From Polyangiaceae bacterium (lineage in GTDB: Bacteria > Myxococcota_A > Polyangia > Polyangiales > Polyangiaceae), in the NCBI GenBank assembly GCA_015075635.1, contig JABTUA010000001.1, positions 2,790,001 through 2,854,000 of the forward strand: 64,000 nucleotides of DNA, given 5' to 3'. This document shows positions 15,354-29,069 of this stretch, piece by piece; the stretch's first letter is position 1, and every line of letters begins with the position of its first letter. The position numbers and the translations under genes are program-made. Below the pieces are notes generated by a model that did not search any database, was not told the origin of the DNA, and saw only the letters and a program-made list of their open reading frames with translations.

Positions 15354-16613
15354 TCAACCCTGCGGGCGGAGCTTGCCGAGCACGGCGCCGACCTCGCGCT
15401 TCAGCTCATTTTCCTTCTCGCTGCCGAGGGCGGTGCCCGCGCTGAACAGGGCGAAGCTCACGTATTCGTGCAGCATTTGCTTGAGCATGTTCTCCGGATC
15501 GGAGCCGAACGCGACCAACACGGAGTTGTCCGCGACCGCCTTGGGCTCGAGCACGCCCTCGCCGTTCGGACCGGCCCCACGGAACAGGATGTCGTAGACG
15601 CCGGCGCCGACGGCGAACGAGGCCAGGCTCTCGCGCAGCGCCTGGCCTTTCCCTGCCTGATCCGCGTAGCGGTGGATGACCAGGAGCGCGCTGTTTGCAG
15701 CCGAGACCAGACCGACCGGACCGCCTTCCGCCCGCGGCGGGTGGATGGCGACGTGCTTGCTCTGAACCAGCGCGTACAGGCGCTTGGCGGTGACGAACTC
15801 GCCCTTGCCGGTCTTGCGTCCGATCTCCTCGACGCTGCTCTTGCCGTCGACGCCGCCGAGGGTCTCGCGGAGCTCTTCCGGCGGCTGCGTCGTGTTCTCG
15901 AGCTTCACCGGCACGTACTGCGCAGTCGGGATCTTCTGCCGGAAATAGTTCATCTCGTCGATGCGCGTCACTGCATCCATGAGCAGAGCGCCGGCGCTGA
16001 CCATGTGCTGGGACATGAGCCGCGCCGCATCGAAGCCGTCCAGGAAGAAGAACGTGCCGTCGCTGACCGTCAGCGTCGCGAACACCACCTCCTCGATCTG
16101 CTTGCCCATGTAGTTGTAGAGCTTCTCGCTGGACACCAGGCCCGCCTGCGACGCCGCTTCGCCGAAGCGCGCGCCGCCCTTCATCTTGTCCACGATGGTC
16201 TGGCGCTGGTCGGCGGTGATGGCGCCGTAGCGGTAGAGCACGCTGCCGAGCCGCTCATCGTCGCAGGTGGTCTGCACGCCCACGATGTTGCCCTGCTCGA
16301 ACAAGATCGAGCGCGTGTGCTCCGCGTCGAGCACCACGAGCTCTCCACGCCAGTTGGCCTGCGCGACCATCGCGAGCACGTCGGTGACCTCGCCGGACGC
16401 GGTAATCTCGCCGGCCAGACGGACGATGGCGCCGTCTTCGCGGTCCCGCTTGCCGTCCTCGCCGGTCAGGCGCATCAAGACCACGTGGCGCGGCGACGGC
16501 AAGAGCCGGAACGCGCCCTCCCGGGCGCGCATGCGCTGGCTGGCCGTAATGCCGATCGGGTGCGCCACGCCCGAGGCGTCGATGCGCACCAGCTCGGCCC
16601 GGGCGTCCTTCAT
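15354..16613 (-). CDS. DUF4388 domain protein
   Basis: 419 residues from the ATG at 16613. Residues about 65-175 match the DUF4388 pattern (GEVTDVLAMVAQANWRGELV followed by FEQGNIVGVQTT and LGSVLYRYGAIT), a PatA-N-like domain found in deltaproteobacterial gliding and signalling proteins. The C-terminal half is unassigned. No membrane segment, so probably cytoplasmic. The same strand carries dnaE upstream, separated by 155 bp with a strong hairpin. Confidence 0.8.
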   Translation of the reverse strand: MKDARAELVRIDASGVAHPIGITASQRMRAREGAFRLLPSPRHVVLMRLTGEDGKRDREDGAIVRLAGEITASGEVTDVLAMVAQANWRGELVVLDAEHTRSILFEQGNIVGVQTTCDDERLGSVLYRYGAITADQRQTIVDKMKGGARFGEAASQAGLVSSEKLYNYMGKQIEEVVFATLTVSDGTFFFLDGFDAARLMSQHMVSAGALLMDAVTRIDEMNYFRQKIPTAQYVPVKLENTTQPPEELRETLGGVDGKSSVEEIGRKTGKGEFVTAKRLYALVQSKHVAIHPPRAEGGPVGLVSAANSALLVIHRYADQAGKGQALRESLASFAVGAGVYDILFRGAGPNGEGVLEPKAVADNSVLVAFGSDPENMLKQMLHEYVSFALFSAGTALGSEKENELKREVGAVLGKLRPQG

Positions 16614-16698
16614 GGAATTCGAAGGATATCAGCTCCGCCAGCGGCTTTGACAGAAAGCGGAGAGGACGAACTCGTCGGCGATTGGGGCCGCACACGTG

Positions 16699-16724
16699 GC
16701 GTTTGGGGCCCCGGCCCCAAACGC
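16699..16724 (-). terminator. Hairpin downstream of dnaE
   Basis: A 12-bp stem (GCGTTTGGGGCC, 16699-16710, with 16713-16724) lies in the 155-bp gap between dnaE and the DUF4388 gene. There is no U-tract, so it may act as a weak terminator or 3'-end stabiliser. Confidence 0.45.
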
Positions 16725-16768
16725 GGTGACCTGAAGCGTCCGCCCGCGTCCGCCGGACGGCCAGGCCC

Positions 16769-20341
<3,573 letters not shown>

Positions 20342-20549
20342 GCGCGAGAGGGCTGTCCTACCACCACCCGCGCGCCGCTTGGCCGGGATGGGTCCGCCTA
20401 CACTTCACCACATCGAGGCAACGCTGCCTCGGGCTTGCAATGAGAGGCTTTCCCGCTAGGATGCCCCGGGCCGAGGGTGCGGCTTCACCCCGGGTCGGTC
20501 AGCTAGCCGACCGTCGAGGCCTGCCCACAGCTACCAGGAGGATCATCGC

Positions 20550-21698
20550 ATGCTTCGACGTCGACACCTTACGCTTCTTGCAGTTGGCCTGATCGGTTCG
20601 CTCTCCGCGTTCGCCTGCGGTGGCGACGACAGCGGCGGTTCGAGCAGCACTGGCGGTACCGGCGGCGGCTCCGGCGGCCCCGACCCCGTCGAGACCGGAC
20701 GTCAGCCTCCGGCCAAGGGCAGCGGCGCCCCGGCTGCCGGCGCTGAAGACACCGTGATCGCGATGAACAAGCTCTTCCTGGGCGACACGGACTTCTCGGG
20801 CAACCCCGATCCGAACGCCTGGCGCGAGATCGGCTTCAACATCGACGGCATCGTCTCGACCAAGAACGGCACCAACCACTGCAAGTACCAAGAGGGTGCG
20901 ACCAAGTCGAGCGTGCAGACCGACGGTACGGACGGCATCGACAACTCCTTCGGCTCGAACCTGGTGAAGATCATCGCGTCGCTGGCGGCGAACCCGTCGA
21001 GCACCATCAGCGAGTCGCTCGCCTCCGGTGATTTCACCATCATGCTGAAGATGGCGAAGCTCGAGGACAAGGCGGAGCAGACCGGCATCGCCACCGGCCT
21101 CTACGGTGGCGCGAAGTTCGACTCGATGGTGCCCGACTGCGCGGCGACGCCGACGGAGCCGAACTGCTCGGCGCCGAAGTGGGACGGCACCGACAAGTGG
21201 CCGGTCCTGCCGGAGCTCTTGAACGGTGGCAACATCGACAGCCCCAAGGTCTCGTTCCCGGACTCCTACGTCGCGGGTGGCACCTGGGTCAGCGGCTCTA
21301 AGGGTGATCTGAACCTGACCGTGAGCATCCAGGGCTTCAACCTGGCGCTCAACATCACCAACTCGCAGATCACTGCCAACCTGGCGGGTGCGGGCGCGGG
21401 CGCGAAGGCCACCAAGGGCATCATCGCCGGCGTCATCCCCACGGAGCAGCTGATCAACGAGCTCAAGAAGGTGGCCGGTGGCTTCGACCCGACGCTGTGC
21501 GAAGGGCAGACCTTCGAGAGCATCGCCCAGCAGATCCGCGCCGCCAGCGACATCATGGCCGACGGCACGAACGGCGACTCGTCGAAGCTCTGCGACGGCA
21601 TCAGCGTCGGCCTGGGCTTCGAAGGGCTCGCGGTCCAGCTGGGCGGCGTGGCCCCGCCGGCCGAGGCCCCGCCGGACCCCTGCGCCAACCCCGGCTGA
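20550..21698 (+). CDS. Lipoprotein with Gly-rich spacer, unknown function
   Basis: 382 residues. ATG at 20550 is preceded by AGGAGG. Signal peptide ends ...LSAFAC with a lipobox Cys near residue 23, then a GGDDSGGSSSTGGTGGG-type spacer. The rest is a soluble domain of about 340 residues with few Cys and a mixed pattern; no family recognised. The paralogue-like lipoprotein at 35608 shares the layout (opening GGDD spacer, a TLCE/TLCV-like motif) but clear homology cannot be judged by eye. Confidence 0.75.
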   Translation: MLRRRHLTLLAVGLIGSLSAFACGGDDSGGSSSTGGTGGGSGGPDPVETGRQPPAKGSGAPAAGAEDTVIAMNKLFLGDTDFSGNPDPNAWREIGFNIDGIVSTKNGTNHCKYQEGATKSSVQTDGTDGIDNSFGSNLVKIIASLAANPSSTISESLASGDFTIMLKMAKLEDKAEQTGIATGLYGGAKFDSMVPDCAATPTEPNCSAPKWDGTDKWPVLPELLNGGNIDSPKVSFPDSYVAGGTWVSGSKGDLNLTVSIQGFNLALNITNSQITANLAGAGAGAKATKGIIAGVIPTEQLINELKKVAGGFDPTLCEGQTFESIAQQIRAASDIMADGTNGDSSKLCDGISVGLGFEGLAVQLGGVAPPAEAPPDPCANPG

Positions 21699-21725
21699 GC
21701 TCTCGCAGCCGAAAAATCGCCCGAT

Positions 21726-21752
21726 GCCCCCCGAAAACCCGGGGGGCTTCGG
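21726..21752 (+). terminator. Hairpin after the 20550 lipoprotein gene
   Basis: GCCCCCC (21726-21732) pairs with GGGGGGC (21741-21747), followed by a short TTCGGCGTTT stretch, about 30 bp after the stop. Confidence 0.55.
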
Positions 21753-21919
21753 CGTTTGTGGGCCGTATCTTGAACAGGCCCAGGGGCTCGCCCGTCCATC
21801 AGAGCGCGCGGGCCCACGAGGGCGGCCTTGCCATCACCTGGTGAATTGGACTACCGCTTGCGGCCCAAGGGCCGAGGAATACGGCGCGCCGCTTGGCGCG
21901 ACGGCCGACGGAGGAGAAC

Positions 21920-22531
21920 ATGCTGCGAAACACTTCTTTCATGCTGACGTTCGTGGGTCTGGCGTATCTCGCGGGCTGCACGGTGACCACGCGCACTGGT
22001 GCCGAGGCCGAGAACCCGCCCCAGCCTCCGCCCGCGGCCACACCGGCACCGGCCCCCACTCCGGCTCCGACCACCGAGCCCGCGCCCGCGCCGAAAAAGA
22101 GCAACGCGACGGTGAAGGGCGACAGCGTGCAGATCCCGGGCAACATCGTCTTCGACACCAAAAAGGCGACGTTGAAGGAAGGCGCCGGCAGCGAGGTCGT
22201 GCTGGAGCAGCTCAAAATCTTCCTCGACGAGAACCCGCAGGTGACCAAGCTGCGCGTCGAGGGCCACACCGACAACGTCGGTCAGCCTGCGGACAACGAG
22301 AAGCTGTCGGGTGAGCGCGCGCTCACCATCAAGAAGTGGCTGGTGGACAAGGGCGTGGCCAAGGAGCGCTTGATCGCCGTGGGCTTCGGCGAGAAGAAGC
22401 CCATCGCCGACAACAGCAAGGAAGAAGGCCGCGCGCAGAACCGCCGCACGGAGTTCAAGATCGCCGAGCTCAAGGGCAAGCCCTACCTGGGCATGGACCC
22501 GACCGCCGGCGGCAAGGTCTTCGACATGTGA
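21920..22531 (+). CDS. OmpA-family lipoprotein (peptidoglycan-binding, Pal-like)
   Basis: 203 residues from the ATG at 21920 with GGAGGAG upstream. Signal peptide MLRNTSFMLTFVGLAYLAGC with lipobox Cys-20. A Pro/Ala spacer (about 30-63) is followed by an OmpA C-like domain (about 75-190) with NIVFDTKKATL, VEGHTDNVG and the late NRRTEF motif that bind peptidoglycan. It should tether the outer membrane to the cell wall. Confidence 0.9.
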   Translation: MLRNTSFMLTFVGLAYLAGCTVTTRTGAEAENPPQPPPAATPAPAPTPAPTTEPAPAPKKSNATVKGDSVQIPGNIVFDTKKATLKEGAGSEVVLEQLKIFLDENPQVTKLRVEGHTDNVGQPADNEKLSGERALTIKKWLVDKGVAKERLIAVGFGEKKPIADNSKEEGRAQNRRTEFKIAELKGKPYLGMDPTAGGKVFDM

Positions 22532-22631
22532 GATCGCACGACTCGGGGCGGCCGCGGGCCGCCTGCGAGCCGAAATCCGGGCCGGAGCGCTCCCAAGCGC
22601 CCCGGCCCGCGTGCTATTGGGGGGCAAGCGC

Positions 22632-23183
22632 ATGCTTCGACCTCTGCTCGCGTCCCTGGCCCTCCTCGCGGCCGCCTGTAGCCAGACCCCGTCCGATACG
22701 CGGGAGTGGCGCGCCACCGATCACGATCACACCGAGAACCCCAACGTCGCGCAGACCGACATGACAGACGGCGGGCAGACCGGCGTGATGGGCATCGACG
22801 AGGTCGCGCTCGCCGCCTGGCGCGCCAACTGCGTGCCGTGCCACGGCGTGATCGGGCGCGGCGACGGGCCGAAGGGCATTCCCGTCAAGGCGCGCAACCT
22901 GACCGATCCGGCGTGGCAGGAGAGCGCCAGCGACGAGCAGATCGCCGCCAGCATCACCCAGGGCAAGGGACAGATGCCGAAGTTCCAGCTGCCGCCCGCG
23001 ACGGTACAGCAGCTCGTGAAGCTGGTGCGTCTGCTCAACGCCAAGCGCGTCGACGCGCCGCCCGCCGGCGACGCCGGCGCTCCCGCGGACGCGTCGGGTG
23101 CGACCGACGCCGCGGCAGCGCCGCGCGCCCCCGACGCTGCCAAGCCCGCGCCGCCCGCCGCTGACGCCGGCGCGAAGCCATGA
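22632..23183 (+). CDS. Cytochrome c-type lipoprotein
   Basis: 183 residues from the ATG at 22632. Signal peptide MLRPLLASLALLAAAC with lipobox Cys-16. A single haem motif CVPCH lies near residue 66, followed by GRGDGPKGIPVKARNL, LTDPAW and KGQMPKF (probable Met axial ligand), typical of a small class I cytochrome c. The C-terminal ~45 residues are Ala/Pro/Asp-rich linker. It probably carries electrons in the periplasm. The stop overlaps the next start (ATGA). Confidence 0.85.
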   Translation: MLRPLLASLALLAAACSQTPSDTREWRATDHDHTENPNVAQTDMTDGGQTGVMGIDEVALAAWRANCVPCHGVIGRGDGPKGIPVKARNLTDPAWQESASDEQIAASITQGKGQMPKFQLPPATVQQLVKLVRLLNAKRVDAPPAGDAGAPADASGATDAAAAPRAPDAAKPAPPAADAGAKP

Positions 23184-23571
23184 GCGAGACGGGAGCGGCG
23201 AGCCCTCCGCTCTGGCGCCGCTTCGGACCGCGGGCCCTGCTGCTGCTCGGCTTGGGCGCGGCGGCGGCCTTGCTCCTGCCGTCGCTGCCCCAAGAGCAGG
23301 TGCTGGTGTTCCGCGTCGGGGCGCCGGTGCGCCGCTTGACGGTGAGCTACACGCGCGAGGGCGAGGTGGAGCCGCGGAGCGGGGCGACGCTGAGCTACAC
23401 CTCGGCGCCGACCGAGAGCGTGCGTCACAGCGTCTCGCTCCCGAACGGCCGCTACGTCGTCTCGCTCGACGTGGAGCGGGCGACGGCGGACGGCGGCGTG
23501 AGAGAGACAAGCTACGTCCGTCGCGTTAACCTCGACGGCCACGAGACCGTCCTGCCGCTCGAAGACACCCC

Positions 23572-23575
<4 letters not shown>
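23180..23575 (+). CDS. Single-pass membrane protein, unknown function
   Basis: 131 residues, coupled by ATGA overlaps to the cytochrome gene before and the FHA-sigma54 activator after. One membrane segment (about 18-37, ALLLLGLGAAAALLLPSL) and a periplasmic beta-rich domain. No recognised family; operon context suggests a part in the same envelope function. Confidence 0.75.
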
Positions 23576-24925
<1,350 letters not shown>

Positions 24926-24933
<8 letters not shown>

Positions 24934-25164
24934 GGGGTGTCCCTAATTCGCGCTCCGCTGGCGGCAGCAAGCGCCACGCGACGCTTCCGTTTGGTCGAAA
25001 CGGCCGGCGCCGGCCCCGGCCGGTCTTCGCACTCACGCCTCATTGGCGGATCGAGATCTGATCATGACCAGACTGTCCAAGTGATTCCGGGGCTCGGCTG
25101 ACCGCCGAGCGGCGCGAATCGAGCCGCTCGGTCGCACACCGAACTAGGGACACCCCCTAGCCCC
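24926..25164 (+). repeat. MITE-like repeat, copy 1 (239 bp, 25-bp terminal inverted repeats)
   Basis: The left end 24926-24950 (GGGGCTAGGGGGTGTCCCTA...) and the right end 25140-25164 are inverted repeats with one mismatch. Inside are hairpin-forming segments (GGCCGGCGCCGGCC region; GAGCGGC...GCCGCTC). A copy about 96% identical over 227 bp lies at 52215-52441. No coding capacity beyond a seven-codon mini-frame from the ATG at 25064. Both copies start on the TAG stop of the preceding gene. Confidence 0.8.
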
Positions 25165-25356
25165 GGCGCCACCAGAGATGTTGCGCAACGACGCAACGAC
25201 GCAACGACGCAACGAAAGAAGAAGAGGCTTTGGGGTCAGACCTGGGCGCTTCGGCTGGCGCCCGAGAGCCCGCCGCTTCTGGTGACGTTCTGGCCGTGAG
25301 TTTTGCGCCACGACGCCACGAACGCCACGACGCCACGAGAAGAAGAAGAAGAGACT
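25165..25356. repeat. Low-complexity left flank of the DUF559 gene
   Basis: Contains CAACGACG-type tandem copies (25180-25215), then GGGGTCAGACCTGGGCGC, then CGCCACGACGCCACGAACG-type repeats and a GAAGAAGAAG tract (25305-25352). The last two blocks are an inverted copy of 25782-25838 on the other side of the gene. Confidence 0.65.
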
Positions 25357-25749
25357 ATGGTGTCAGACCCGAGCGCTTCGTCCTACTGCCGGCGGGTAGG
25401 ACAGGTCGATGGGGGCAAGTCGGTTACGGCGGGGTTCGATGCAGCCCGGAGCGCACGCCTGACCCAGTCGGAGGCCGCCCTCTGGCAGGCGCTGCGGGCC
25501 AAGAAGCTCGGCGTCGAGGTCCGCCGTCAGGTGGTGCTCGGGAACTACATCGCGGACTTCGTCGTGCCCTCGGCGAGGCTCGTCATCGAGGTGGACGGGG
25601 GCTACCACTGCAGGCGAGTCGCCGCCGACGCGCGGCGGGAACGGGCGCTCCGGCGCCTCGGCTACCGCGTGCTCCGGCTCGACGCACAGCTCGTGCTGGG
25701 CGCCCTGCCGGAAGCGCTCCTGCAGGTGCGGCAAGCGCTCGTCGGCTGA
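25357..25749 (+). CDS. DUF559 (Vsr-like) endonuclease-fold protein
   Basis: 130 residues from the ATG at 25357; the AG-rich repeat AAGAAGAG immediately upstream serves as ribosome site. A longer frame from a TTG at 25303 would translate the repeat itself. The body has the DUF559 pattern: LTQSEAALWQALRAKKLGVE, YIADFVVPSARLVIEVDGGYH, RRERALRRLGYRVLRLDA. DUF559 proteins share the PD-(D/E)XK-type fold of very-short-patch repair nucleases (Asp and Glu in DFVV and IEVDG). The inverted low-complexity flanks suggest a cassette that moves. Confidence 0.85.
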   Translation: MVSDPSASSYCRRVGQVDGGKSVTAGFDAARSARLTQSEAALWQALRAKKLGVEVRRQVVLGNYIADFVVPSARLVIEVDGGYHCRRVAADARRERALRRLGYRVLRLDAQLVLGALPEALLQVRQALVG

Positions 25750-25781
25750 GGCCTGCGCCTCTGCCTCTGAGACAAAGATTG

Positions 25782-25838
25782 CTTCTTCTTCTTCTTCTTC
25801 TTCGTGGCGTTCGTGGCGTCGTGGCGTTCGTGGCGCAC
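25782..25838. repeat. Low-complexity right flank of the DUF559 gene
   Basis: A CTTCTTCTTC tract followed by CGTGGCGTTCGTGGCGTCG-type repeats. This is the reverse complement of the block at 25305-25352, giving an imperfect inverted repeat around the nuclease gene. Confidence 0.7.
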
Positions 25839-25870
25839 CTCTTCTCCCCGCCAGGCTGCGGGAAGGGCGC

Positions 25871-27124
25871 TCAGAAGCCGCCGTGGATCGACAAGCCCAG
25901 CACGAACGCCGTCGTGTCGTCGGGCTCCTTGCCCGCCAGCGTGAAGTCCTCGAGGTCGGTCTGGATCACGTCCAGGCTCGCGCCGGCCGCGAAGTCCAAG
26001 AGCATGCCCGCCAGGCGCTTGTCCCGCGTGCCCTTCCAGCTGGCCAGCACTCGCCCGCCGAGGAGGTAGCTCTTGAGCGGCGAGAGCTCGCGGTCGCCGG
26101 ACCAGTACTGGCCGCGCGGCCCGTAGGTCGGCTCGCCGCCGGTGTAGTCGTCGCTCCAGAAGAGCGCGCCGGTCTGGTTGTAGAAGCGCGCCTTCGCCGC
26201 CAGGCGGAGCCACGGCAGCATGTAGCGCTCGGCCTCGATCTCGTAGGTCTGGCTCTGGATGTCCCAGGTGTCGCGGTAACCGCGGAAGGAGCCACCCACC
26301 ATCATGTCGAGGCCGCGCAGGAAGTACTTCGCCTTGAGGGCCCCGGCGAACCGCGCGCGGTTCTCCGGGTGGTGCTCCTGGGCGACCTGACCGGACGCGC
26401 CGATCACCACGCCGCGGTACGGATTACCCAAGAACCCGTTCTGGAGCCCGAACGAAAGCATGGCCTGGGTGGTGAAGACCGGCGTCCACGACTGCGTCCA
26501 GGCTGCGCCGAAGGTGTCGAGGTCGATCTGAAGGGACTGCCGGTTGGCGTCCGCGGTGAAGCAGCCGGTGGAGCTGTCGAGCGGGGCGCGCACCGAAGGA
26601 TCGCGATTGCGTGGGAAGGCGACGTTGCACACCTTGTCGAAGCCGCGCGCGTAGGACAGCTCGAGCCGGGTGTTGCGCTGGAGGAACTCCGTGCCGGCGA
26701 TGACCGCGAGAGAGTGCGACTGGTAGTCGGACTCGGCGGCATAGGTGTACGAGGCGGTGAGGGAGGTGTTCTTGCGGCTGAGGGTGAAGCTGGGCGAGAC
26801 CAGGTGGCGGGTGTCGGTGACCGACGCCTGCGAGATGACGTCCGGGCTGGCCAGCGGGCCCGCCTTCACCGGCTCGCTGGCGCCGGTCACGATGTCCGCC
26901 TCCCAGTGCACGCCCACGCTCAGCCAGTCCCAGGGCAGGACGGTCAGCGTGGCGCCGGGATTGTAGACCGTCATCGCGCTCTTCTCGCTGGGCTCGTGGA
27001 AAGCGGCGCCGTTCAGGTCGACCTCGACCACCTGCGCGCTGGCCTCGGGCGCGAGCCCGCACACCGACAGCGCGGCGAGCGTGCCGAAGAGCGAGCGAGC
27101 GGGGAGAGATCGGCGAAGGCGCAT
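25871..27124 (-). CDS. DUF3570 outer-membrane beta-barrel protein
   Basis: 417 residues with an N-terminal signal peptide (ending ...APEASAQ near residue 31) and an alternating beta pattern to the C-terminal Phe, typical of an outer-membrane barrel. The start VVEVDLNGAAFHEPSEKSAM and the arrangement after a DUF4266 lipoprotein are those of DUF3570 proteins. Its ATG overlaps the DUF4266 stop by one base (TGATG). In other bacteria this pair sits with ApbE-type and thioredoxin-like genes; neither is seen here. Cargo unknown. Confidence 0.85.
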   Translation of the reverse strand: MRLRRSLPARSLFGTLAALSVCGLAPEASAQVVEVDLNGAAFHEPSEKSAMTVYNPGATLTVLPWDWLSVGVHWEADIVTGASEPVKAGPLASPDVISQASVTDTRHLVSPSFTLSRKNTSLTASYTYAAESDYQSHSLAVIAGTEFLQRNTRLELSYARGFDKVCNVAFPRNRDPSVRAPLDSSTGCFTADANRQSLQIDLDTFGAAWTQSWTPVFTTQAMLSFGLQNGFLGNPYRGVVIGASGQVAQEHHPENRARFAGALKAKYFLRGLDMMVGGSFRGYRDTWDIQSQTYEIEAERYMLPWLRLAAKARFYNQTGALFWSDDYTGGEPTYGPRGQYWSGDRELSPLKSYLLGGRVLASWKGTRDKRLAGMLLDFAAGASLDVIQTDLEDFTLAGKEPDDTTAFVLGLSIHGGF

Positions 27125-27351
27125 CAGTTACAGCCGCAGCCGCCCCCCTTGACCGAGCCCCCGCCGAAGGACCCTTCCCTGTTCTCGAGCACGTGCTGAA
27201 GCTGCGCCTCCTCCGGCGACTCGCTCTCGAACTGCATGACCGGATCGGCGAGGATCGAGCGCTGCTCCGGGCGCACGGTGGCGCAGGCAGTCGAGAGGGC
27301 GACGAGCGCCAGGAGCCCGAGTGCCAGACTCGACTTGTGCAGTCTTGCCAT
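27124..27351 (-). CDS. DUF4266 small lipoprotein
   Basis: 75 residues from the ATG at 27351: signal peptide MARLHKSSLALGLLALVAL ending in lipobox ...STAC. The body carries TVRPEQRSILADPVMQF and the tail GGGSVKGGGCGCN, the hallmark of DUF4266. The first eight codons lie inside an 89-bp dispersed repeat (27328-27416). It is co-translated with the DUF3570 barrel. The Cys-Gly-Cys tail could bind a metal or carry a modification; that is inference. Confidence 0.85.
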   Translation of the reverse strand: MARLHKSSLALGLLALVALSTACATVRPEQRSILADPVMQFESESPEEAQLQHVLENREGSFGGGSVKGGGCGCN

Positions 27352-27416
27352 GAGCAGATCACGATCGGCAGGAGTGGCGAAGACCCACGGATACAACCGG
27401 CGGGGCCGGTGGATGC
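27328..27416 (-). repeat. Dispersed 89-bp repeat, copy B1
   Basis: On the minus strand this is 84% identical without gaps (14 differences) to 33665-33753. It has a CCGGCC..CGCCGG hairpin, GTGGGTCTT and the box GATCGTGATCTG...ATGGCAAGACTG. The ATG in the box is the start codon of the DUF4266 gene. Confidence 0.75.
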
Positions 27417-27564
27417 CTGGATCGCACAGAGGATGACTCGCCCATTTTTGGCAGGTCGGGGTCTGTCGACGACGGTGTGAAAACGGCATCGCAGCGGGAC
27501 TTCCGGCTACCAAGGGTGCGTGAGTCGAGGCTAGAAGAGACTTCTTCATGCGTCCGTCCTTGGC

Positions 27565-28329
27565 TCAGAAGTAGGTCCCGAGCCCCCCATAGTAGGTCTG
27601 CACGTTCTTGTACGAATCCTCGGTGAACAGGATGGTGTTGTTGGCTTCGGCGCGGATCAGGATGCGCCAGCGCAACGAAATCAAGAAGCCGCCGCCGGCC
27701 CGCGCGTGGAAGAAGTCGGCCTCGCTGCGCACGAACTCGTCGTTGGGCTTCTCGTGCATGCCGCCGCCGCCCACGTGAACGAAGGGGGCGATGGCCCAAT
27801 CCGGCATCAGCACCAGGGTGCTGCCGATGCCGTAGACGAAGCGTCGCGAGTCCTGCTGCAGCGCGAGCCCGACGTAGGGCTCGATGGCGATGGCCGGGGC
27901 CAATACCAGCGCCGGCCGGAGCTCCACGTAGCCGTCCCTGTCGAACAGACCGGCCATCATCGCGAAGCCGCCGCGTGCGGTCTGCAGGGCCGGGGGCGCA
28001 AAGAAACCCGGCTTGACGGCCCCCTCCGGCGCGTCGGGGCCCGCGGCGACCGCCTCCACCATGTCGCCGAGCACGTAGGCGACTCGGCCGTCCGGCAGCA
28101 CCACCTTGAGCCAGTAGCCAGAGCTCTCGCGACCCTCGATCAGGAAGGTCTCACCGCGCGACGCTACGTAGATCACGCGGTGTGAGACCCCGGGGCCCGA
28201 GCGCAGCTCCGCCTCGGCCGTCACCACCTTGGCGAACGCGTCGATGTCCTCATCGTCCTCCGCCGCGCGGACGGGGACTGCCGCACCCAACAGCGACACG
28301 GCGAGAAGCAGGGACGAGAGGAGCCTCAT
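27565..28329 (-). CDS. SH3-like domain plus outer-membrane barrel-like secreted protein
   Basis: 254 residues from the ATG at 28329, which overlaps the upstream stop as ATGA. Signal peptide MRLLSSLLLAVSLLGAAVPVRA. Residues about 30-90 are an SH3-like domain (VVTAEAELRSGPGVSHRVIY, SSGYWLKVVLPDGRVAYVLG). The remainder has the alternating pattern and terminal Phe of a small beta-barrel. It probably sits in the outer membrane and contacts the wall through the SH3 part. Confidence 0.75.
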   Translation of the reverse strand: MRLLSSLLLAVSLLGAAVPVRAAEDDEDIDAFAKVVTAEAELRSGPGVSHRVIYVASRGETFLIEGRESSGYWLKVVLPDGRVAYVLGDMVEAVAAGPDAPEGAVKPGFFAPPALQTARGGFAMMAGLFDRDGYVELRPALVLAPAIAIEPYVGLALQQDSRRFVYGIGSTLVLMPDWAIAPFVHVGGGGMHEKPNDEFVRSEADFFHARAGGGFLISLRWRILIRAEANNTILFTEDSYKNVQTYYGGLGTYF

Positions 28330-28805
28330 TGCGTGGAGAACTTGGTCGCCCATTCGCGGATCAGGTCCGCCGGCGGACTGTTGGATTCGAAGATCTTCCG
28401 CGGGTGCGCGGCTTCGCCGATGGGGCGGTTCAAGAGCGGAGCGAGCTTGGGGTCGAGCTGCATCTTGGCCTGCGAAGCGCTGTAGTTCGTCTTGGCCTCG
28501 GGTGTGGGCGCCGTCGGCGGCACGAGCGTTCCACCGCACCCGTCCGGGTCGCCCAAGAGCGGCGTGTAGCTGGTGAGCCGATAGCTCGTGACGTTGAAGT
28601 GGCAGCTGCCCGTGCCATCTCCCAGGGCAGGGTCGCCCGGGCCGCACTTCTGCTGGAACAGCATCGGCTCGATGCGGCAGTAGTAGAAGTTCTCGTCGTA
28701 CACGACGTCGGCGATGTTGAAGTCCTGCCCGGGCTCGACCGTCGTGCAACCCGCGAGCGGAAGCAGCAGCGCCATGCCGAAGAACCGAGGCACCATCAGC
28801 TTCAC
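28326..28805 (-). CDS. Lipoprotein, unknown function
   Basis: 159 residues if the GTG at 28805 is used (signal VKLMVPRFFGMALLLPLAGC); an ATG at 28796 and a TTG at 28823 are alternatives and none has a strong ribosome site. After the lipobox come FYYCRIEPMLFQQKCGPGDP and GTGSCHFNVTSY, with Cys spacing like that of periplasmic cytochrome-like or copper-binding proteins but without a CxxCH motif. It heads an operon with the SH3/barrel gene. Confidence 0.65.
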   Translation of the reverse strand: MKLMVPRFFGMALLLPLAGCTTVEPGQDFNIADVVYDENFYYCRIEPMLFQQKCGPGDPALGDGTGSCHFNVTSYRLTSYTPLLGDPDGCGGTLVPPTAPTPEAKTNYSASQAKMQLDPKLAPLLNRPIGEAAHPRKIFESNSPPADLIREWATKFSTQ

Positions 28806-29069
28806 GGGAGGGGAAGCTAACAAACGCGGGCCCCTGGTGACAGCTTCCGGAGCGGTGCGCGAAGCTCCTACCTAAATAAGTGGAGCTGACGAATTGGGGT
28901 TGAGCCCCTCGGCGGGCGCCGCTAACAGTTTGCCCCGTCGGCCATCTGAGTGGCAGGATCACCTACACGCTCTTACCGTATCCTACCTCTTGAGCACTCG
29001 AGCCATTCGCGCACCTGAGCTGGGCCATCAGGCCCGGTTTCCCCGGGGGATTTCGCTGGACGCTCCAAC

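Noticed and set aside
25303..25356. Longer start (TTG at 25303) for the DUF559 gene
   Set aside because: It would translate the low-complexity repeat; the ATG at 25357 has the AG-rich site in the right place.
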